Source: Leisingera methylohalidivorans DSM 14336 (lineage in GTDB: Bacteria; Pseudomonadota; Alphaproteobacteria; Rhodobacterales; Rhodobacteraceae). From it: a stretch of DNA of 64,000 bases. Made by a program: the position numbers and the translations under genes. This document shows, in pieces, positions 47,389-56,027 of this stretch. The DNA is taken from assembly GCF_000511355.1 (NCBI RefSeq), contig NC_023135.1:2320371-2384370 (forward strand), in the 5' to 3' direction. The notes below the pieces were generated by a model. That model did not search any database and was not told the DNA's origin. It was given only the letters and a program-made list of their open reading frames with translations. Each line of letters begins with the position of its first letter. The first letter of the stretch is position 1.

Positions 47389-48222
47389 ATGACAAAACCC
47401 TATGACCCCGCCGAAGACGGCGCCCAGATGTCCTTTGACGGGCGCATGTCCTATGGCGACTACCTGTCGCTCGACATGCTGCTGAATGCGCAGAAGACAT
47501 GGACCAACACCCATGACGAGATGCTGTTCATAATTCAGCACCAGACCTCTGAGCTGTGGATGCGGCTGGCCATTCACGAACTGACCGCCGCCCGCCAACA
47601 TCTGCTGGGCGGCAAGGCGCATCAGGCGTTCAAGATGCTGGCCCGGGTGGCGCGGATCTTTGAGCAGCTGAACTCCGCCTGGGACGTGCTGCGCACCATG
47701 ACGCCGTCGGATTATACCGCGTTCCGGGACGAGCTGGGCCAAAGCTCCGGCTTTCAATCGCACCAGTACCGGCAGATCGAGTTCATGCTGGGCAACCGCA
47801 ACAAGGCGATGCTGCGCCCGCATTCGCACCGTCCCGATACCCTGGCGCTGCTGGAAGCCGAGCTGGCACAGCCCTCGCTTTATGACGTGGCGCTGAAGGC
47901 CCTGGCGCAAAAATTCCCGTTGCCGGATGCCGTTCTGAACCGGGATGTCTCCGAAGCCTATGTGCCGCATGAGGCCGTGCAGGCCGCCTGGACCGAGGTC
48001 TACCGCGACACCGAAACCCATTGGGAGCTGTATGAACTGGCCGAGAAACTGGTGGATTTCGAAGATTACTTCCGCCGCTGGCGCTTCAACCACGTCACCA
48101 CGGTGGAGCGCGTCATCGGCTTCAAGCGCGGCACCGGCGGCACCGGCGGCGTCAGCTATCTGAAACGGATGCTGGAAGTGGAGCTGTTCCCCGAGCTCTG
48201 GCACTTGCGCACCGAGCTTTGA
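47389..48222 (+). CDS. kynA: Tryptophan 2,3-dioxygenase
   Basis: A 277-residue heme dioxygenase opening the tryptophan indole ring to N-formylkynurenine. Family segments are [35 protein letters not shown] (substrate pocket), [19 protein letters not shown], and [20 protein letters not shown], which contains the axial heme histidine and the GTGGTGG loop. The ATG at 47389 has AAAAGGA 8 nt upstream; TGATACACT just before may be a -10 element, so the gene may have its own promoter as well as read-through from kynU. Confidence 0.96.
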   Translation: MTKPYDPAEDGAQMSFDGRMSYGDYLSLDMLLNAQKTWTNTHDEMLFIIQHQTSELWMRLAIHELTAARQHLLGGKAHQAFKMLARVARIFEQLNSAWDVLRTMTPSDYTAFRDELGQSSGFQSHQYRQIEFMLGNRNKAMLRPHSHRPDTLALLEAELAQPSLYDVALKALAQKFPLPDAVLNRDVSEAYVPHEAVQAAWTEVYRDTETHWELYELAEKLVDFEDYFRRWRFNHVTTVERVIGFKRGTGGTGGVSYLKRMLEVELFPELWHLRTEL

Positions 48223-48231
48223 ACCAGGCTG

Positions 48232-48252
48232 CGGGCCTGAGTTTCAGGCCCG
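48232..48252. terminator. Bidirectional hairpin between kynA and the TetR gene
   Basis: CGGGCCTGA and TCAGGCCCG form a perfect 9-bp stem with a 3-base loop, centred in the 34-bp gap between convergent genes. There is no T-run on either strand. Confidence 0.6.
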
Positions 48253-48256
48253 GCCG

Positions 48257-48838
48257 TCAGCGCGGCGCCAGCCCGGCCCCGAACAGGGCTGCCAGCTGGC
48301 GCACACCTTCCTGGTAGGTCGCATAATCTCCGGCGGCCTGCTTGATGCCTTTGAGGGACGCACAAATGGTCCGGGCAATCACTGCAGCATCCCCGTTCAG
48401 CACCGCCTGCCCGGCCTCTGCCTGCTGCTGCAGCCAGGCGGCATAAAGCCCGCGCAAAGCTTCCTCGCCTTTTTCGATCTGCTCGCCCGCCACGCTTTTG
48501 GTGATCTCAAACAGCTCCAACCCGTGCGGCGAGGTCAGCATCGATTCAATTGCTTCGCCGCCTTGCCCCTCGAATGCGGCCAGCAGACGCTCAGCCATCG
48601 GCCCTTCCGACGTCAGCCCGGCCCGGACATTCTCCGCCGCATTGCCGTAGTACGCGGCGACAAGCGCCCGGAAGATCGCCTCCTTGTTCTTGAAATGCAG
48701 ATAGAGCGCCGGACGCGACATGCCCGCGCCCTTGGCGATGTCGTCCATCGAGGTTTTGCGGAACCCATAGGTGGAGAACGCTACCCACGCGGCCCCCAGG
48801 ATTGCCTGCTGTTTCGGATCAATGCCTGCCATGTTCAT
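48257..48838 (-). CDS. TetR family transcriptional repressor
   Basis: A 193-residue protein. The N-terminal DNA-binding domain has ILGAAWVAFSTYGFRKTSMDDIAKGAGMSRPALYLHFKNKEAIFRAL (helix-turn-helix around GMSRPALYLHF, residues 37-47), and the rest is the helical ligand/dimer domain. It is divergent from the molybdenum hydroxylase genes, and a 12-bp perfect palindrome TGTCAATTGACA lies between them, so it very likely represses them and itself. ATG 48838 or 48832; neither has a strong ribosome site. Confidence 0.9.
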   Translation of the reverse strand: MNMAGIDPKQQAILGAAWVAFSTYGFRKTSMDDIAKGAGMSRPALYLHFKNKEAIFRALVAAYYGNAAENVRAGLTSEGPMAERLLAAFEGQGGEAIESMLTSPHGLELFEITKSVAGEQIEKGEEALRGLYAAWLQQQAEAGQAVLNGDAAVIARTICASLKGIKQAAGDYATYQEGVRQLAALFGAGLAPR

Positions 48839-48848
48839 GAGTTTGCTT

Positions 48849-48907
48849 CTGACATTGCTCGCCAAAAATGTCAATTGACACGCTGACATATTTGGTTACA
48901 TTTGTCA
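48849..48907. promoter_or_regulatory. TetR operator region with repeated TGACA/TGTCA half-sites
   Basis: Between the TetR gene and the (2Fe-2S) protein gene lies the perfect palindrome TGTCAATTGACA (48869-48880). Additional half-sites TGACAT (about 48850) and TGACA/TGTCA (about 48884 and 48903, facing each other) flank it. The arrangement fits autoregulation plus repression of the divergent operon. Confidence 0.65.
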
Positions 48908-48932
48908 TGTTCGCATCAGAGGAAGGCAAATC

Positions 48933-49397
48933 ATGGCCACCACGCTCCGCATCAATGGAAAATCCCATCAGGTGGATCTGCCTGACGATGTGCCTCTCCT
49001 GTGGGTGCTGCGCGATGAGGTCGGCCTCACCGGCACCAAATACGGCTGCGGCGTTGCGGCCTGCGGCGCCTGCACGGTGCACATCGATGGCGAGGCGGTG
49101 CGCTCCTGCCAGGTGGCGCTGTCGGATGTCTGGGGAGATATCACCACGATCGAGGGCCTCGGAACGCCTGATGCAATGGCGGCAATCCAGCAGGCCTGGG
49201 TGGCGCAACAGGTGGCGCAATGCGGCTACTGCCAGTCCGGCCAGATCATGCAGGCGGCCAGCCTGCTGGCAGCGAACCCGGCCCCATCAGACGCCGAGAT
49301 TGACGAAGCGATGCAGGGCAACCTTTGCCGCTGCGGCACCTACCCGCGTATCCGGGCCGCCATCCATGCCGCGGCAAAACAGATGCAGGGGGCATAA
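48933..49397 (+). CDS. (2Fe-2S)-binding subunit of a molybdenum hydroxylase (IorA-like)
   Basis: A 154-residue electron-transfer subunit with two [2Fe-2S] sites: plant-type [21 protein letters not shown] (cysteines in [10 protein letters not shown] and SC, residues 40-62) and the helical domain [10 protein letters not shown] with CRCGTYPR. It resembles IorA-type subunits of isoquinoline 1-oxidoreductase and related aldehyde/N-heterocycle dehydrogenases. The large subunit starts 5 bp after its stop. Transcription faces away from the TetR gene. Confidence 0.93.
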   Translation: MATTLRINGKSHQVDLPDDVPLLWVLRDEVGLTGTKYGCGVAACGACTVHIDGEAVRSCQVALSDVWGDITTIEGLGTPDAMAAIQQAWVAQQVAQCGYCQSGQIMQAASLLAANPAPSDAEIDEAMQGNLCRCGTYPRIRAAIHAAAKQMQGA

Positions 49398-49401
49398 TTT
49401 C

Positions 49402-51642
49402 ATGGCCAGCATCGGAAAAATCGCCCGCCGCAGCTTTCTGATCGGCTCTGCCGCCATCGCCGGCGGCGTGGCCTTTGGCGCCTATGCCGTCAGCCGCCCG
49501 GCCCCCAACCCATTGGATCCAGGCAAGGGCGAGGCGGCGCTGAACCCCTTTGTACTGATCGACCAGAAGGGCATCACCCTGTTTGCCCCGCGCGCCGAAA
49601 TGGGCCAGGGCGTCAAGACCAGCTGGGCTGCTCTGATCGCGGAAGAGCTGGACGTGGAACTGGACCAGGTGCGGGTGCTGCACGGGCCGGCCGCCAAGGC
49701 CTATTACAACTCCGCGTTCATGGCGGATGCGCTGCCCGGCAAGGGCTATGACACCAGCAACTTCAAGCATTCGGTCGGCGAAGCGCTGGGACATCTCGGC
49801 AAAGTGCTGAACCTGCATGGCACCGGCGGCTCGACCTCGATGAAAGACGGGTTCAAACGGATGCGGCATGCAGGCGCCACCGCCCGCGAGACGCTTAAAC
49901 AGGCGGCGGCAGATCGGCTCGGCCTCAGCCGGGGCCAGCTCAGCACCGCCAAGGGCGCAGTGATCGCACCGGACGGAACCCTGATCCCCTACACCGACCT
50001 CGCCATGGAGGCCGCCAAGCTGGTCCCGGTGGAAGCGGATCTGCGTCCGAGCAATGAATGGCGGCTGATCGGAAAATCCCAGCCCCGGCTTGACATGGTG
50101 GAGAAATCCACCGGCACTGCGGAATTCGGCATCGACGTGCGGCTGCCGGGGATGAAGTTTGCAGCGCTGCGGATGAACCCGCGCCAGGGCGGCGGCATGA
50201 AGCGCTTCGACGCCGCCGCAGCCGCCGCCATGCCCGGCGTGGAAAAGGTGATCGGCATGGGCGCCGGCGTGGCGGTGGTTGCCAGCAATACATGGCTGGC
50301 CATGCAGGCCGTGGAGGCAATCGAAGTAGACTGGGGCGACGCCCCTTATCCGCCGGAAACCGATCAGATCTTCGCCCGCATTGCCGAGGCCTTTGACGAC
50401 GCGCCAAATTCGGTTCTGCGCGATGACGGCGATGCGGACCAGTTGCCCGTGGGCGCAACGGAACTGACGGCGGACTATCAGGTGCCCTATCTGGCCCATG
50501 CCACCATGGAACCGATGAATGCCACCGCCCTCTTGCAGGTCGGCAAACTGACCGTCTGGTGCGGCAACCAGATGCCGACATTCACCCGGTCGAAATGCGC
50601 GGCAGAGGCCGGGCTGGACTCCGAGCAGGTCGACATCCGCACCACCTATCTGGGCGGCGGTTTCGGGCGGCGGGCCGAGTTCGACTATGCGGTGTTCGCC
50701 ACCCGCGCCGCCAAGGCGTTACCCGGCGTGCCGGTTCAGCTTACCTGGAGCCGCGAGGAAGACATGCGGCACGACATGTACCGCCCCGGTGCACTGGCGC
50801 GGATGCGCGGCGCGGTGAAGGATGGCTCGGCGGTGCTGATGGATGGCAAGGTGGCCGCAGCTTCGCCCACCGAACAGGCGATGAAGCGGCTGGCGGATTT
50901 CACCCCCGCAGGCCCCGACAAGGTGCACGTCGAGGGGTTCTTCAACTCCCCTTACGCAATCCCGAATTACCGGATGGCCGGGCATATCTCCGACCTGCAG
51001 ATCCCGGTCGGCTTCTGGCGGTCTGTCGGCAACAGCTTCAACGCCTTTTTCGTCGAAAGCTTCATTGATGAAATGGCCCATGCCGCCGGCACCGACCCGC
51101 TGGAGTTCCGCCTGGACCTGGCCCGCCGTGAATGGGAACCGGCCGCAGGCGTGCTGGAGGCGGTCAAGGAGATGTCCGGCTGGACTGGCGCCACGCCCGA
51201 TGGCGCGGGACGCGGCGTGGCCCTGTGCTACAGCTTTGGCACGCCGGTGGCCGAGGTGATCGAAGTTGTGGAGGAAAACGGCAGCATCCGCATCGCCAAG
51301 GCCTGGATTGCCTGCGACATGGGCCAGGTGATCGACCCGGAGATCGTCAAGGCCCAGATGTTCGGCGGCATGGCATACGGGCTGTCGGCGGCCTGCTTTG
51401 GCGAGATCACCTTTGCCGATGGCGCCGCCGAACAGGGGAACTTCCCTGACTACGACGCCCTTCGCATGCGTACGATGCCCAAGACCGAGGTGCATGTGCT
51501 GGAAACCCAGGCCCATATGGGCGGCGCAGGTGAGCCCGGCACCCCGCCAGCCGCGCCGGCATTGGCAAACGCGCTGTTTGACCTTACCGGCAAACGCGCC
51601 CGCCGACTGCCCTTGATGCATGAATTTGATCTGATGGTCTGA
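49402..51642 (+). CDS. Molybdopterin-binding large subunit of an aldehyde/N-heterocycle oxidoreductase (IorB-like)
   Basis: A 746-residue xanthine-oxidase-family subunit. The N-terminus is a Tat signal (ARRSFLIGSAAIAGG), so the folded holo-complex should be exported to the periplasm. Molybdenum-cofactor segments include EMGQGVKTSWAALIAEEL (about residues 65-82), YLGGGFGRRAEFDYA, and the catalytic Glu loop GGAGEPGTPPAAPALANA near the C-terminus. Substrate (aldehyde, isoquinoline-like or nicotine-like heterocycle) is not readable. A cytochrome acceptor gene is not adjacent. Start ATG 49402, 5 bp after the small-subunit stop. Confidence 0.93.
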   Translation: MASIGKIARRSFLIGSAAIAGGVAFGAYAVSRPAPNPLDPGKGEAALNPFVLIDQKGITLFAPRAEMGQGVKTSWAALIAEELDVELDQVRVLHGPAAKAYYNSAFMADALPGKGYDTSNFKHSVGEALGHLGKVLNLHGTGGSTSMKDGFKRMRHAGATARETLKQAAADRLGLSRGQLSTAKGAVIAPDGTLIPYTDLAMEAAKLVPVEADLRPSNEWRLIGKSQPRLDMVEKSTGTAEFGIDVRLPGMKFAALRMNPRQGGGMKRFDAAAAAAMPGVEKVIGMGAGVAVVASNTWLAMQAVEAIEVDWGDAPYPPETDQIFARIAEAFDDAPNSVLRDDGDADQLPVGATELTADYQVPYLAHATMEPMNATALLQVGKLTVWCGNQMPTFTRSKCAAEAGLDSEQVDIRTTYLGGGFGRRAEFDYAVFATRAAKALPGVPVQLTWSREEDMRHDMYRPGALARMRGAVKDGSAVLMDGKVAAASPTEQAMKRLADFTPAGPDKVHVEGFFNSPYAIPNYRMAGHISDLQIPVGFWRSVGNSFNAFFVESFIDEMAHAAGTDPLEFRLDLARREWEPAAGVLEAVKEMSGWTGATPDGAGRGVALCYSFGTPVAEVIEVVEENGSIRIAKAWIACDMGQVIDPEIVKAQMFGGMAYGLSAACFGEITFADGAAEQGNFPDYDALRMRTMPKTEVHVLETQAHMGGAGEPGTPPAAPALANALFDLTGKRARRLPLMHEFDLMV

Positions 51643-51650
51643 AACGGTTT

Positions 51651-51676
51651 GCAGCCCGCCCCGCGGGGCGAGCTGC
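51651..51676. terminator. Strong hairpin between molybdenum hydroxylase and GNAT genes
   Basis: GCAGC/GCTGC flank the perfect inner palindrome CGCCCCGCGGGGCG. It lies 9 bp after the large-subunit stop, before the convergent GNAT gene, and is followed on the plus strand by GGTTCTTCG. Probably terminates the hydroxylase operon. Confidence 0.6.
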
Positions 51677-51687
51677 AGGTTCTTCGC

Positions 51688-52203
51688 CTAGCCCAGAATC
51701 TTGACCATCCGGTAGTTGTGAATTTTCACACCGCCGCGCACAAATTCGCACCGCTTGTCCATGGCAAACCCCGCACGTTCGAAAAAGCCGCGCGCCGCTT
51801 CGCTGGCCTCGACATACAACAGCCTGATTCCCTGGCGCAGCGCAGCCTCTTCCAGTTTTCCGTAAAGCATCACCGCAACGCCCTGCCCTGCGGCACGGGG
51901 ATGGCAGAACAGCATGTCGATATGGCCGTCCGCCTCAAGATCAATGAAAGCCACCGGCACGTCTTCGTCATCTGCCGCCACCCATACCGCCCGGCCATCG
52001 GACAGCTTCTGCCGGATCGCGTCACTTGGCGGTGTCTTGGGGCACCATGCGCTGATTTGCGCAGGAGAATATACCCGGCTGGCAATACCATGAACAGCGG
52101 ACGAGAAAACATCCGCCAGCGCCGCTGCATCACTTGCTTTGAATTGCCTTATAACGCTGGAAACCGGCCTGCCGCCAGCCTCCCTCCTCGCACCAACTGC
52201 CAT
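51688..52203 (-). CDS. GNAT family N-acetyltransferase
   Basis: A 171-residue acetyltransferase. The core shows SSVIRQFKASDAAALADVF (N-terminal strand and helix), FIDLEADGHIDMLFCHPRAAGQGVAVML (acetyl-CoA P-loop region: PRAAGQGVA), LYVEASEAARGFFERAGF (signature end). Related to the family of small acetyltransferases acting on free amines or protein termini; no substrate can be assigned. The ATG at 52203 has AAAAGG 7 nt upstream. It lies 11 bp after the PuuD-like gene on the same strand. Confidence 0.87.
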   Translation of the reverse strand: MAVGARREAGGRPVSSVIRQFKASDAAALADVFSSAVHGIASRVYSPAQISAWCPKTPPSDAIRQKLSDGRAVWVAADDEDVPVAFIDLEADGHIDMLFCHPRAAGQGVAVMLYGKLEEAALRQGIRLLYVEASEAARGFFERAGFAMDKRCEFVRGGVKIHNYRMVKILG

Positions 52204-52214
52204 ATACAAACCTT

Positions 52215-52994
52215 TTAAGCTGACCTTTGCAATCCAGCCTGCGCCGCGCCAGCCGCCCAGGCCCTGACCGCATCGCCGAACGCCTCGAACAGCGGCCGCG
52301 ACACCGGATCGCTGGCCGCGCCCCATTCCGGGTGCCACTGCACTGACATGGTAAAGCCCGGCGCATCCTTGATATATACCGCTTCCGGCGTGCCATCGGG
52401 CGCCTGCCCGTCAACCACCACCCGCGCGCCCGGACGCTTGATCCCCTGGCCGTGCAATGTGTTGGTCATCACCTCTTCGGCTCCGAACAACCGGTGGAAC
52501 ACCCCGCCGGGGTTGAACCTGACCGTATGGCGCAGGGCGAATTTCTCCTCCAGCGTGCCATCCGGCGGCATCCGGTGGTTCATCCGCCCGGGCAGGTCGC
52601 GGATTTCCGGATGCAGCGTGCCGCCCATCGCCACATTGACCTCCTGGAAACCGCGGCAGATTCCCAGGAATGGCTGGCCGCGGTCAACACAGGCCCGTAT
52701 CAGCGGCAGCGCGATCGCATCGCGCGCCCGGTCAAAGGCACCATGCGCTTCGGTCTCGGCCTCGCCGTATTCATGCGGGTGCACATTCGGGCGCCCGCCG
52801 GTGAGCAGAAACCCGTCAAAACTCTCCAGCAGCTCGCCCACCGTGACAAACCGCGGATCTGACGGGATCATCAGCGGCATGCAACCCGCCACCTCGGCAA
52901 TCGCCTCGGAGTTCATGGTTCCGCCCGCATGGACAGGATACTGATCGTTGATCAGGTAGGAATTTCCGATGATACCAACTTTGGATCGGGCCAT
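52215..52994 (-). CDS. Gamma-glutamyl-gamma-aminobutyrate hydrolase family protein (PuuD-like)
   Basis: A 259-residue class I glutamine amidotransferase-like hydrolase. Motifs are FLGICRGFQEVNVAMGGTLHPE (nucleophile Cys in GICRGFQ, about residue 112), LHGQGIKRPG, and SVQWHPEW with the catalytic His-x-Glu near residue 225. PuuD releases GABA from gamma-glutamyl-GABA in putrescine breakdown; other gamma-glutamyl amides are possible. It starts from ATG 52994 with GAAGAG 6 nt before. No other puu genes are in the window. Confidence 0.88.
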   Translation of the reverse strand: MARSKVGIIGNSYLINDQYPVHAGGTMNSEAIAEVAGCMPLMIPSDPRFVTVGELLESFDGFLLTGGRPNVHPHEYGEAETEAHGAFDRARDAIALPLIRACVDRGQPFLGICRGFQEVNVAMGGTLHPEIRDLPGRMNHRMPPDGTLEEKFALRHTVRFNPGGVFHRLFGAEEVMTNTLHGQGIKRPGARVVVDGQAPDGTPEAVYIKDAPGFTMSVQWHPEWGAASDPVSRPLFEAFGDAVRAWAAGAAQAGLQRSA

Positions 52995-53114
52995 AGTCCG
53001 CTCTTCTTATGATGTGTTAAGAAAAACCTACCTCCCTGCGGCCTCCACATCAACGGGGACAACGGCGCAACAGACTGTTCAGCCCTGCACAACGCTGCGG
53101 AATATCTGTCCGTT

Positions 53115-53543
53115 TCAGATCTCGCCCTGCAATCCGGCGGCCTCGATGCCAGCCATTGCGGCAATCGCATCGTTGTCCGAGGTGTCGCCTGTGACACCCA
53201 CGGCCCCGATCACGGCACCCGCACTGTCCCTAACCAGAACTCCGCCCGGCACCGGCACCACCTGGCCGCCATAGACACCGTTCACCGCCGCCATGAAATA
53301 GGCCTGTGCTTCTGCACGGGCCATCTGCGCCGTGCCCGCCATGCCCAGCATCACCGCGCCATAGGCCTTGCCATGCGCAATCGCAAACCGGCCCGGCGCC
53401 GCGCTATCCTCGCGCTCGAACGCCTGCACATGGCCGCCTGCATCCAGCACCACCACCGACAGCGGTTTCAGCTGCAGTGCGCGGCCGCTTTCCAGCGCCT
53501 TGTGGATGATCGTGCGGGCCTGATCCAGTGAAATCCCTGACAT
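53115..53543 (-). CDS. GlcG/HbpS-type heme-binding family protein
   Basis: A 142-residue member of the GlcG/HbpS family (DUF336): VVVLDAGGHVQAFEREDSAAP (about residues 28-48), AIAHGKAYGAVMLG, and GAVIGAVGVTGDTSDND near the C-terminus. HbpS binds heme; GlcG is encoded in glycolate (glc) operons with unknown role. Here it lies 113 bp downstream of malate synthase G across a terminator, conserving the glcG-glcB neighbourhood. No signal peptide is visible. Confidence 0.87.
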   Translation of the reverse strand: MSGISLDQARTIIHKALESGRALQLKPLSVVVLDAGGHVQAFEREDSAAPGRFAIAHGKAYGAVMLGMAGTAQMARAEAQAYFMAAVNGVYGGQVVPVPGGVLVRDSAGAVIGAVGVTGDTSDNDAIAAMAGIEAAGLQGEI

Positions 53544-53577
53544 TGGCGTACTTCCTCCCGTTACCTGACGTCACGAA

Positions 53578-53606
53578 AGGAAAAAGGAGGCCAAAAGGCC
53601 CCCTTT
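53578..53606 (-). terminator. Intrinsic terminator of glcB
   Basis: AAAGGAGGCC (53583-53592) pairs with GGCCCCCTTT (53597-53606; one mismatch) around a 4-base loop. On the minus strand it is followed by TTTCCTTTC. It lies 50 bp after the glcB stop. Confidence 0.75.
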
Positions 53607-53656
53607 GACTACCCCTGATTAAGAGGAAACTGTTTCATCCGGTCAGTTTGCCGCGG

Positions 53657-55804
53657 TCAGCTCGTGGCTTCTTGCGCCTTCAACTCCAGCCGCCGGGCGT
53701 GCAGCACCGGCTCGGTATAGCCCGATGGCTGCACCCGGCCCTTCAACACCAGATCGCAGGCCGCCTGGAAGGCGATGCTGTCATAGCCCGGCGCCATCGA
53801 ACGGTAGGTATTGTCGCCGCGGTTCTGCTCGTCCACAACCTTGGCCATCTTGCGCAGGGAGCCCATCACCTCCTCTTCGCTGACCACGCCGTGGTGCAGC
53901 CAGTTGGCAATGTGCTGGGCGGAGATCCGGCAAGTGGCGCGGTCTTCCATCAGGCCGACGTCATTGATGTCCGGCACCTTGGAGCACCCCACCCCCTGGT
54001 CGATCCAGCGCACCACATAGCCGAGGATGCCCTGCGCGTTGTTGTCCACCTCGCGTGCAATCTGCTGCGGCGTCCATTTGCGGTAGGTGGCCAGCGGAAT
54101 TTCCAGAATACCGTCCACATGGGCGCGGCGGCCGCCTGCTTTGAGCCGTTTCTGCACCGCAAACACATCCACCTTGTGGTAATGCAGCGCATGCAGGGTC
54201 GCGGCGGTCGGGCTTGGCACCCAGGCGCAATTGGCGCCGGATTTCGGATGTTCGATCTTCTGCTCCAGCATCGCCGCCATCATGTCCGGCATCGCCCACA
54301 TGCCCTTGCCGATCTGTGCCTTGCCGCTCAGGCCGCATTCCAGCCCGATATCCACGTTCAGGTTCTCATAGGCGCCGATCCAGCCCTTGCGCTTGATGAA
54401 GTCCTTGCGGGAGAACGGCCCCGCCTCCATCGAGGTGTGGATCTCGTCCCCGGTGCGGTCCAGGAAACCGGTATTGATGAAGGCCACCCGGTGCTTGGCC
54501 GCGCGGATGCATTCCTTGAGGTTGACCGAGGTGCGGCGCTCCTCATCCATGATGCCGATCTTCACGGTGTGGCGCGGCAGGCCCAGGATATCCTCGACCT
54601 TGCCGAAGATCCGGTCGGTAAAGGCGACTTCCTCCGGCCCATGCATCTTGGGCTTCACCACGTAGACAGAACCGTGGGCCGAGTTGCCGCCCTCGCGCTT
54701 CAAGTCGTGCTTGGCGATCAGGACGGTGATCAGCGCGTCCAGCAGCCCTTCATAGGCTTCCTTCCCGTCCTGATCCAGCACCGCCGGGTTGGTCATCAGA
54801 TGGCCCACATTACGCACCCACAGCACCGCCCGGCCCTTCACGGACATCGCAGAGCCGTCCGGCGCAGTGAAGCCGAAATCCGGGTTCAGACGGCGGGTAA
54901 TGCTCTTGCCGCCCTTGTCCAGCTTCGCTTCCAGATCGCCCTTCATCAGCCCCAGCCAATTGGAATAGGCCTGCACTTTATCCTCGGCATCAACGCAAGC
55001 CACCGAGTCCTCGCAATCCATGATTGCAGACATGGCGCTTTCCAGCCGCACGTCCGCCAGCCCCGCCTGATCGCGCGCCCCGATCGCATGGGCGCGGTCA
55101 AACACCAGCTCCACATGCAAGCCATTGTTACGCAAAAGAACCGCCTCCGGCGCCTTGGGGTTGCCGCGGTAGCCTGCGAATTTCTCCGGTTGCGCCAGCG
55201 GCAGATCGTCGACCAGCAGCTGCCCGTCCTGCACATAGTAGCGGCGCACATCCGCGTGGCTGGCGCCGTCAATTGGAAAGGCTTCATCCAGGAACACCCG
55301 CGCCCGTGCCACAACCCGCGCGCCGCGGCCCTTGTCATAACCGCCCTTGGGCGCCGGGCTGCCCATCGCATCGGTGCCATAAAACCCGTCATACAGGCTG
55401 CCCCAGCGGGCATTCGCCGCATTCAGCGCATAGCGGGCATTGGTGATCGGCACCACCAGCTGCGGCCCCGGCACCGAGGCGATCTCGGGATCCACATTCC
55501 GCGTCTCGATCTCAAAATCCCCGCCCTCGGGCAGCAGATAGCCAATGCCGGTCAGAAAAGCCTTATAGCCCTCGTGATCATGCGGCTTATCCCGGTTGGC
55601 GATATGCCAGGCATCGATTTCCGCCTGCATCTTTTCCCGTTTGTCCAGCAGCGCGCGGTTTTCCGGGCCGAGCCCGTTCACCAGCTCCGCCAGGCCCGCC
55701 CAGAACGCTTCTGCCTCAACCCCGGTACCGGGCAGTGCCTGCTTTTCGATAAAATCCGCCAATTCCGGCGCAACCTGAATTCCCTGCTTTTCGACCCGGC
55801 TCAT
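53657..55804 (-). CDS. glcB: Malate synthase G
   Basis: A 715-residue enzyme condensing glyoxylate with acetyl-CoA to malate. Size is that of isoform G. Family segments: [15 protein letters not shown] (about residues 262-276), [17 protein letters not shown] (catalytic Arg/Glu region), [17 protein letters not shown] (metal-binding Glu), [21 protein letters not shown], and [23 protein letters not shown] near the C-terminus (catalytic Asp region). The ATG at 55804 has AAGGAG at 6 nt; an ATG 14 codons earlier lacks one. It handles glyoxylate from glycolate or purine breakdown. Preceded by an AT-rich perfect inverted repeat at 55906. Confidence 0.97.
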   Translation of the reverse strand: MSRVEKQGIQVAPELADFIEKQALPGTGVEAEAFWAGLAELVNGLGPENRALLDKREKMQAEIDAWHIANRDKPHDHEGYKAFLTGIGYLLPEGGDFEIETRNVDPEIASVPGPQLVVPITNARYALNAANARWGSLYDGFYGTDAMGSPAPKGGYDKGRGARVVARARVFLDEAFPIDGASHADVRRYYVQDGQLLVDDLPLAQPEKFAGYRGNPKAPEAVLLRNNGLHVELVFDRAHAIGARDQAGLADVRLESAMSAIMDCEDSVACVDAEDKVQAYSNWLGLMKGDLEAKLDKGGKSITRRLNPDFGFTAPDGSAMSVKGRAVLWVRNVGHLMTNPAVLDQDGKEAYEGLLDALITVLIAKHDLKREGGNSAHGSVYVVKPKMHGPEEVAFTDRIFGKVEDILGLPRHTVKIGIMDEERRTSVNLKECIRAAKHRVAFINTGFLDRTGDEIHTSMEAGPFSRKDFIKRKGWIGAYENLNVDIGLECGLSGKAQIGKGMWAMPDMMAAMLEQKIEHPKSGANCAWVPSPTAATLHALHYHKVDVFAVQKRLKAGGRRAHVDGILEIPLATYRKWTPQQIAREVDNNAQGILGYVVRWIDQGVGCSKVPDINDVGLMEDRATCRISAQHIANWLHHGVVSEEEVMGSLRKMAKVVDEQNRGDNTYRSMAPGYDSIAFQAACDLVLKGRVQPSGYTEPVLHARRLELKAQEATS

Positions 55805-55905
55805 GACTTGCTCCTTTGGACGGTGCACCACAGTATGCTGTTCCATAACTAGGGGAGAAGTTTCCGATCGGCAACAAAACAGCCTACCTCTGAAACCGAA
55901 CTCAA

Positions 55906-55924
55906 TTTCTTGATTTTCAAGAAA
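55906..55924. promoter_or_regulatory. Inverted repeat in the glcB/pepN divergent promoter region
   Basis: TTTCTTGATTTTCAAGAAA is a perfect 8-3-8 inverted repeat, 102 bp upstream of the glcB start and 104 bp upstream of pepN. It is unusually AT-rich for this genome and has operator form. TTGCCG-N17-TAGTTA downstream on the minus strand is a possible glcB promoter. Confidence 0.5.
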
Positions 55925-56027
55925 GTGCTGCGGATTTTTCCGGTTGCGTCGTTACAGCCACCAATCCGCTTGCAGCGCCGCCTCTATCCGCTACACCTGA
56001 AAGGACCCGGTGCAGAGGAGAGCGAGA

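Noticed and set aside
53648..55852. A 734-codon open frame on the plus strand across glcB
   Set aside because: Antisense shadow of malate synthase G, which is fully supported by motifs.
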